Below the pieces are notes generated by a model. The model searched no databases. It worked only from the letters and a program-made list of their open reading frames with translations, and had not been told where the DNA came from. Shown here piece by piece: positions 60,006 through 64,000 of a stretch of 64,000 nucleotides of DNA. Source of the DNA: Natrarchaeobaculum aegyptiacum (GTDB taxonomy: Archaea; Halobacteriota; Halobacteria; Halobacteriales; Natrialbaceae); the NCBI RefSeq assembly GCF_002156705.1, contig NZ_CP019893.1, forward strand, positions 2,728,001 to 2,792,000, written 5' to 3'. Both the position numbers and the translations under genes were made by a program. The stretch's first letter is position 1. The number at the start of each line of letters is the position of its first letter.

Positions 60006-60020
60006 TACGACGTAGTCGTA
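60006..60020. promoter_or_regulatory. Inverted repeat in the promoter of the DUF655 gene
   Basis: TACGAC and GTCGTA flank GTA. It starts 1-2 bases after the TATA-like CTTTAAG and ends 10 bases before ATG 60031, covering the expected start of transcription. Confidence 0.4.
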
Positions 60021-60030
60021 TCTTCGAACA

Positions 60031-60618
60031 ATGAGTGATACGGATGGCGACGACGCGAGCGTCCGCCGTGCAGTCGTACTGGATTACCTCGCCCACGGAC
60101 TCTCCGACGACGCCCGCCCGCAATACGAGAAGTCCCCCGCAGGCTACGCGCTCGACGTCGAGGATTTCACGCTCTACGAGGTCGCCTTCGACGAGGACGA
60201 GCGTCTGACCATCGGCAGCGAAGTGGTCGTCTCACCACCCGGGGAACGCGACGTCGTCCTCGAGTCCCAGGAGGTCGAGTACGAGGACCTCTCCTCGGGT
60301 GCCCAGTCGGAACTCGAGTACGTCGTGGCGGACCTCGTCGAGGAGTACGAAGAGCGCTTCGTCGACTTCTACAACGAGGCTCAGCCGATCACTCTCCGGC
60401 TCCACCAGCTCAACCTCCTGCCGGGGATCGGCACCAAGCTTCGCGACGGCATCCTCGACGAGCGCAAGCGGGCCCCCTTCGAGAGTTTCGACGAACTGTC
60501 CGAACGCGTCTCCGGCCTCCACGACCCCGACGAGATCATCGTCGAGCGCATCCTCGAGGAACTGCGCGACGACGACCTCAAGTACCACACGTTCGTCGGC
60601 CGGCACGGCGACCAGTAG
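60031..60618 (+). CDS. DUF655 protein, helix-hairpin-helix nucleic-acid-binding
   Basis: 195 residues, MSDTDGDDASVRRAVVLDYL start; an N-terminal OB-like beta part (EVAFDEDERLTIGSEVVVSP) and a C-terminal tandem helix-hairpin-helix with LNLLPGIGTKLRDGILDERK and ILEELRDDDLKYHTFVG. DUF655 is an archaeal RNA-binding family whose gene lies between rpoF and rsmA in many euryarchaea, pointing to rRNA or transcription. Here it has its own promoter region of 160 bases after rpoF. Confidence 0.9.
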   Translation: MSDTDGDDASVRRAVVLDYLAHGLSDDARPQYEKSPAGYALDVEDFTLYEVAFDEDERLTIGSEVVVSPPGERDVVLESQEVEYEDLSSGAQSELEYVVADLVEEYEERFVDFYNEAQPITLRLHQLNLLPGIGTKLRDGILDERKRAPFESFDELSERVSGLHDPDEIIVERILEELRDDDLKYHTFVGRHGDQ

Positions 60619-60718
60619 TCTTCCCGACCGCCCCGGTCCCGTCGGTCTGCTGCGGTGCTGTCCGTTCCAGCCACGTCGTTTTCCCACCTCGACTGGCCTC
60701 GCTCTCCAAACGGTCTGG

Positions 60719-60958
60719 TCACCAGTCGTACCAGACCGTCAGCGGATGCGATCGCACACAGCGAACCTGTATTCGACGGATTCGCGATGTCGTCCTCGGC
60801 CGGTCACTACCGTCGAGGAACTCGGTCTCGAGAGCGACGACGGTAGCCGAGTACGGGAGTCCGGCCGGGACCGTGCTGGCGCAGATCGGACACGAGAGCG
60901 TCGTCGGTCCACCGTCTGTCCCTCGGTCTGCCGGCTCGTCGCGAGTGGGACGTTCCAT
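60719..60958 (-). CDS. Small CPxC protein, antisense insert in the ribosomal cluster
   Basis: 79 residues, MERPTRDEPADRGTDGGPTT then LSCPICASTVPAGLPYSATV and a C-terminal VRCVRSHPLTVWYDW. CPIC with C/H in RCVRSH suggests a zinc site. It has a TATA box (TTTTA at 60981-60988 on the minus strand) 23-30 bases upstream, so it is likely a genuine leaderless gene. No named family could be assigned. It lies opposite to the cluster's direction, between DUF655 and rsmA. Confidence 0.68.
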   Translation of the reverse strand: MERPTRDEPADRGTDGGPTTLSCPICASTVPAGLPYSATVVALETEFLDGSDRPRTTSRIRRIQVRCVRSHPLTVWYDW

Positions 60959-61090
60959 ACCCGGTGAGGGGACGACAGGGTAAAAGGCAGCCACACTAAC
61001 AGTGACAAATCGAACCTGCTGGGACGGCCCGGGGCGCTCGAGGACACGCGAGGCGGTGCGTTTACACCGCCCCCGCCCGAACGGCGGCCA

Positions 61091-61987
61091 ATGAGAGATC
61101 CCGACGCGCTGATCGCCCGGGCGGGTGTCCGTGGTGACCCCGACCGCGACCAGCACTTTCTCGTCGACGACCGCGTTCTCGATCGCCTCCCGACCTACCT
61201 CGAGAGCGAGGCGCCACGCGCCTCGGACGACGTGAGCGGGGAGTCCCCGCGAGCCGAGGAACTCGACGCCGACACCACGCACCTCCTCGAGATCGGCGGC
61301 GGAACGGGTGCGCTGACCGATCGGTTGCTCGCCGTCGCAGACGAAGTCACGGTGATCGAACGCGACCCGACGCTGGCGGCGTTCCTCGAGCGAGAGTTCA
61401 GCGCGGAAATCGATGCGGGCAGGCTGACGGTGATCGAGGGGGATGCCCTCGAAGTCGAGTTGCCGGACTTTACCGCGTCGGTCTCGAACCTGCCCTACGG
61501 CGTCTCGAGTGAGATCGCGTTTCGGCTCTTCCCCGAGGGAAAACCACTCGTGTTGATGTTCCAGCAGGAGTTCGCCGAGCGGATGGTCGCCGAGCCGGGA
61601 ACCGGCGAGTATGGACGGTTGTCGGTCTCGAGCCAGCACTACGCCGACGTGGAACTGGTCGAGTCGATCCCGAAGGAAGCCTTCTCGCCACCGCCGGCGG
61701 TCCAGAGTGCGGTGATCCGTGCCGTCCCTCGAGACCCGGACTACGAGGTCGACGACGAGGCTTTGTTCTTGCGGTTCGTGAAGGCGCTTTTCACCCAGCG
61801 TCGCAAGACCATCCGGAACGCGATCCGGAACACGGCCCACATCTCGGGACTCGAGACGCCCGACGCGGTGGTCGAGGCGGCCGACGAGGAGCTCCTGAGC
61901 GCACGAGCGGGTGCGCTCTCACCTGCGGACTTCGCGGCGCTCTCCCAGCTCGCCCTCGAGGTGGGCGGGCCGGATCTCGAGGAGTGA
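61091..61987 (+). CDS. rsmA: 16S rRNA dimethyladenosine transferase
   Basis: 298 residues, KsgA/RsmA family, which dimethylates two adjacent adenosines at the 3' end of 16S rRNA. Visible: DQHFLVDDRVLDRL, SAM motif LEIGGGTGALTD, catalytic NLPYG, MFQQEFAERMVAEPG, YGRLSVSSQHYADVEL and a C-terminal RRKTIRNAIRNTAHISGL. An acidic insert (residues 40-60, ESEAPRASDDVSGESPRAEE) is a halophilic addition. The gene following rsmA in many haloarchaea (a HemK-like methyltransferase) is not next here. Confidence 0.94.
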   Translation: MRDPDALIARAGVRGDPDRDQHFLVDDRVLDRLPTYLESEAPRASDDVSGESPRAEELDADTTHLLEIGGGTGALTDRLLAVADEVTVIERDPTLAAFLEREFSAEIDAGRLTVIEGDALEVELPDFTASVSNLPYGVSSEIAFRLFPEGKPLVLMFQQEFAERMVAEPGTGEYGRLSVSSQHYADVELVESIPKEAFSPPPAVQSAVIRAVPRDPDYEVDDEALFLRFVKALFTQRRKTIRNAIRNTAHISGLETPDAVVEAADEELLSARAGALSPADFAALSQLALEVGGPDLEE

Positions 61988-62171
61988 AACTGGGGCTACA
62001 ACGCTCTGTAGGGTAGTTTTCCCAGTAGAACAGGTTGCAGGGAGAGACTACCACCGGAGTTTCGAGGTGAGTATACCCGAGTGACCGCAGCGACCGAGGG
62101 TTGGAACGTCGAATCCTCGATTCGAGAACCGTGCCAGATCATACAAGGTAATCCTGGCTCTAGCAAATAGT

Positions 62172-62831
62172 ATGGCACCACGCCGTGATCAAGTGGATAG
62201 ACGGTGGTTACTGGGAACGATCGGAACCGGCGCAACGCTCGCTGTCGCTGGCTGTCTCGACGGAAACGGTGAGGAGGTCGCGGAACCGGACGACCCTGAG
62301 CCGGAACCTGACGACGACGGTGGCGACCCGGAGGCCGGGGACGACGTGGAAGAACTTTCCCTCGACGAGCCAGCCGACTTCCCGACGGACGATGACGAGG
62401 GCGAGTGCGCGGTCTGTAACATGCACTCGGTGGATTACCCGGACTGGAACGCCCAGGTCGTCCACGAGGACGGCCACCGCGAGTACTTCTGTTCGAAGGG
62501 CTGTCTAGTCGCGTACTACTACGCGCCGACAGCGTTCAGCGGCGAGGACGCCGACGAGGAGATCGTGGGTGTGTGGGCGACGAGTTTCGAGAGTGGCGAA
62601 CTCATCGACGCCACGGAGGGATACTTCGTCTACGAACAGGACCGTGACCGCCACGACTACCCGATGCCGAGAGGAAGCCCACCCGCGTTCGAAAGCCGAG
62701 AGGAGGCCATCGCCTACGTCGAGGAGTACGACGAACTCTCGGAAGATGACCTGTTTACTCTCGAGGACGTCGACGAAGAGATCGCGATGTTCTACCGGGA
62801 GCCGGTGCTCGAGGACGCACTCGAGAGCTGA
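62172..62831 (+). CDS. NosL-like copper-binding lipoprotein
   Basis: 219 residues. Twin-arginine type start (DRRWLLGTIGTGATLAVAGC) with a lipobox; an acidic linker (residues 28-75); then the NosL signature ECAVCNMHS, YFCSKGC and a beta-rich tail. NosL binds Cu(I) and usually helps mature nitrous-oxide reductase. No nos gene is nearby, so it may serve another copper enzyme. ATG 62172 (MAPRRDQVDRRWLL) was chosen for the export signal. Confidence 0.85.
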   Translation: MAPRRDQVDRRWLLGTIGTGATLAVAGCLDGNGEEVAEPDDPEPEPDDDGGDPEAGDDVEELSLDEPADFPTDDDEGECAVCNMHSVDYPDWNAQVVHEDGHREYFCSKGCLVAYYYAPTAFSGEDADEEIVGVWATSFESGELIDATEGYFVYEQDRDRHDYPMPRGSPPAFESREEAIAYVEEYDELSEDDLFTLEDVDEEIAMFYREPVLEDALES

Positions 62832-62959
62832 TACTGGCCCCTCTTTTGTGGCCGCCATCGAGACGGTCAGGACGGTGCTACCAACCTCGACCAGCCGCGT
62901 TTTCGACCGGTATCGATCGACGAATACTCAACGCTGGGTGAGTGACTGCCCCGGGAACA

Positions 62960-64000
62960 GTGATCGACGTGACCGGGATTCTCGCGGGACTGGACTGGCT
63001 CTCGACGGTCGTCGAGACGACCGAGTTGCGCCTCCTCGTGACTGTCGGGGCTGTCGGTCTGTTGCTCGCTGCACTCCTTGGCCATCGCCGCCTGAACGCG
63101 TGGGTCGGCGGTCGAACGCGACCGGTGTACGGCGACATCGTTGCAGTAACGACGCTCGTCGGTTCGTGCATCGTCGCCTTTGCCGTCGCTGTCGGCGTCT
63201 GGGGACTGACCGAGACGATCTATAGTGTCTACGCCGACGACCTCGAGCTCGGCGAGGACGTCGTCGCCCGCGCTGTGGTCTCGTTCGTCCTCGTGATCAC
63301 CACCGTCATTTTTACGCGGCTTCTCTGGCGGCTCTTCGAGGAACTGCTGGGGTCGGCGTCGGCCGTGACCGACCACCAGCGCGAGATCACGCGCCGGATG
63401 ACTCAGGTCGTCGTCTGGTCGCTTTCGCTCGTCGTCATCCTCGGCATCTGGGTCGACGACCTCGGCGGCCTGCTGGTCGGGGCCGGCTTCCTCGGGATCG
63501 TCCTCGGGATGGCTGCCAGACAGACTCTCGGGACGATCCTCGCCGGCTTCGTCCTCATGTTCTCCCGTCCGTTCGAGATCGGCGACTGGATCGAACTCGA
63601 GGGAAACCAGGGCGTCGTCACCGACATCTCGATCGTCAACACGCGCATCCAGACGTTCGACGGCGAGTACGTCGTGATCCCCAACGACGTGATCTCCTCG
63701 AGCATGGTGACCAACCGGTCGAAACGGGGCCGACTCCGCGTCGAGATCGACGTCGGCGTCGACTACGAGACCGACCTCGAGCGTGCCTCGGAACTGGCCG
63801 AAGCCGTCGTCGCTGACCTCGAGTACGCGATCTCCGGACCGTCACCACAGGTGGTCACCAGGGCGTTCGGCGAGTCGGCGGTGATCCTCGGGGTACGATT
63901 CTGGATCGACAACCCGAGCGCGAGACGCCGCTGGGAGGCCCGGACGGCAGCGATCAACGCGATCAAACGCGAGTTCGAAGCGGCCGGAATCACGATCCCG
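62960..64000 (+). CDS. MscS-family mechanosensitive channel (cut by window edge)
   Basis: 347 residues visible. Three to four membrane helices, the pore-lining stretch LLVGAGFLGIVLGMAARQTL, then the MscS beta-domain GDWIELEGNQGVVTDISIVN, RIQTFDGEYVVIPNDVISSS and the start of the C-terminal domain. It opens under membrane tension to release solutes during osmotic down-shock, a likely need for a haloarchaeon. Start is GTG 62960 or GTG 62942 (an in-frame stop precedes the latter). The stop lies beyond the window. Confidence 0.88.
   Translation, partial: MIDVTGILAGLDWLSTVVETTELRLLVTVGAVGLLLAALLGHRRLNAWVGGRTRPVYGDIVAVTTLVGSCIVAFAVAVGVWGLTETIYSVYADDLELGEDVVARAVVSFVLVITTVIFTRLLWRLFEELLGSASAVTDHQREITRRMTQVVVWSLSLVVILGIWVDDLGGLLVGAGFLGIVLGMAARQTLGTILAGFVLMFSRPFEIGDWIELEGNQGVVTDISIVNTRIQTFDGEYVVIPNDVISSSMVTNRSKRGRLRVEIDVGVDYETDLERASELAEAVVADLEYAISGPSPQVVTRAFGESAVILGVRFWIDNPSARRRWEARTAAINAIKREFEAAGITIP

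Noticed and set aside
1-64000. Frequent CTCGAG hexamers
   Set aside because: They mostly arise from Leu-Glu codon pairs (CTC GAG) typical of haloarchaea, so they are not evidence of a special motif.
1-64000. CRISPR array, rRNA or further tRNAs
   Set aside because: No regularly spaced direct repeats, rRNA sequence or second cloverleaf were found on reading both strands.

Overview
The window comes from the chromosome of a halophilic archaeon (class Halobacteria; the gene order and small conserved families look like the Natrialbales, but that placement is inference). The support is GC-rich DNA with very acidic proteins, many TATA boxes 22-36 bases upstream of start codons (leaderless transcripts), archaeal information-processing genes (S6e, L21e, RNA polymerase subunit F/Rpb4, RsmA), an intronless tRNA-Tyr, the cdrL-cdrS-ftsZ2 cell-division locus, and several families known mainly from haloarchaea. 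No rRNA, CRISPR array or intact insertion sequence was found.

Layout. 1-19500 is mostly housekeeping: dapA (cut by the left edge), a beta-CASP metallo-hydrolase, a three-gene membrane/isoprenoid-like run, S6e, a PadR regulator, an FAD oxidoreductase, a luciferase-like oxidoreductase, aconitase, a dUTPase-family enzyme, lysA and a dapE-like gene with two inverted CBS-domain genes between them. 19595-26047 is an acyl-CoA block: a translationally coupled run (tiny ORF, enoyl-CoA hydratase, beta-keto acid cleavage enzyme, dienoyl-CoA-reductase-like SDR, second SDR), then divergent acyl-CoA carboxylase and acyl-CoA dehydrogenase genes. Acyl-CoA ligase (31255), a second hydratase (42702), a hotdog protein (44382) and thiolase (57809) extend this theme.

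26050-31250 is an accessory island, visibly richer in A+T, holding only predicted membrane proteins, including two inverted paralogues around an HtpX-like protease, plus a dispersed repeat family with the core GCGCGAATGTGGCAC. I see no described system that explains it.

33298-36501 holds divergent purB and a PurN-PurH fusion. 37843-38828 is decayed sequence with a frameshifted HalOD1 gene next to tRNA-Tyr. 39021-41246 is cdrL-cdrS-ftsZ2, with a striking array of GTAAGAC/GTCTTAC half-sites upstream of cdrS. 41599-50115 includes ncsA, a methyltransferase with a deleted partial copy 3.4 kb away, and a symporter operon. 50321-58951 carries nfo, a lipoate-ligase-like gene, a YchF-type GTPase, an ABC exporter with a tandem permease duplication, a collapsed amine oxidase gene and thiolase. 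59204-61987 is the conserved rpl21e-rpoF-DUF655-rsmA cluster, followed by a NosL-like lipoprotein and an MscS-type channel cut by the right edge.

DUF numbers and family names come from memory of the families; no database was searched. Start codons were chosen mainly by TATA spacing, overlaps and conserved N-termini.
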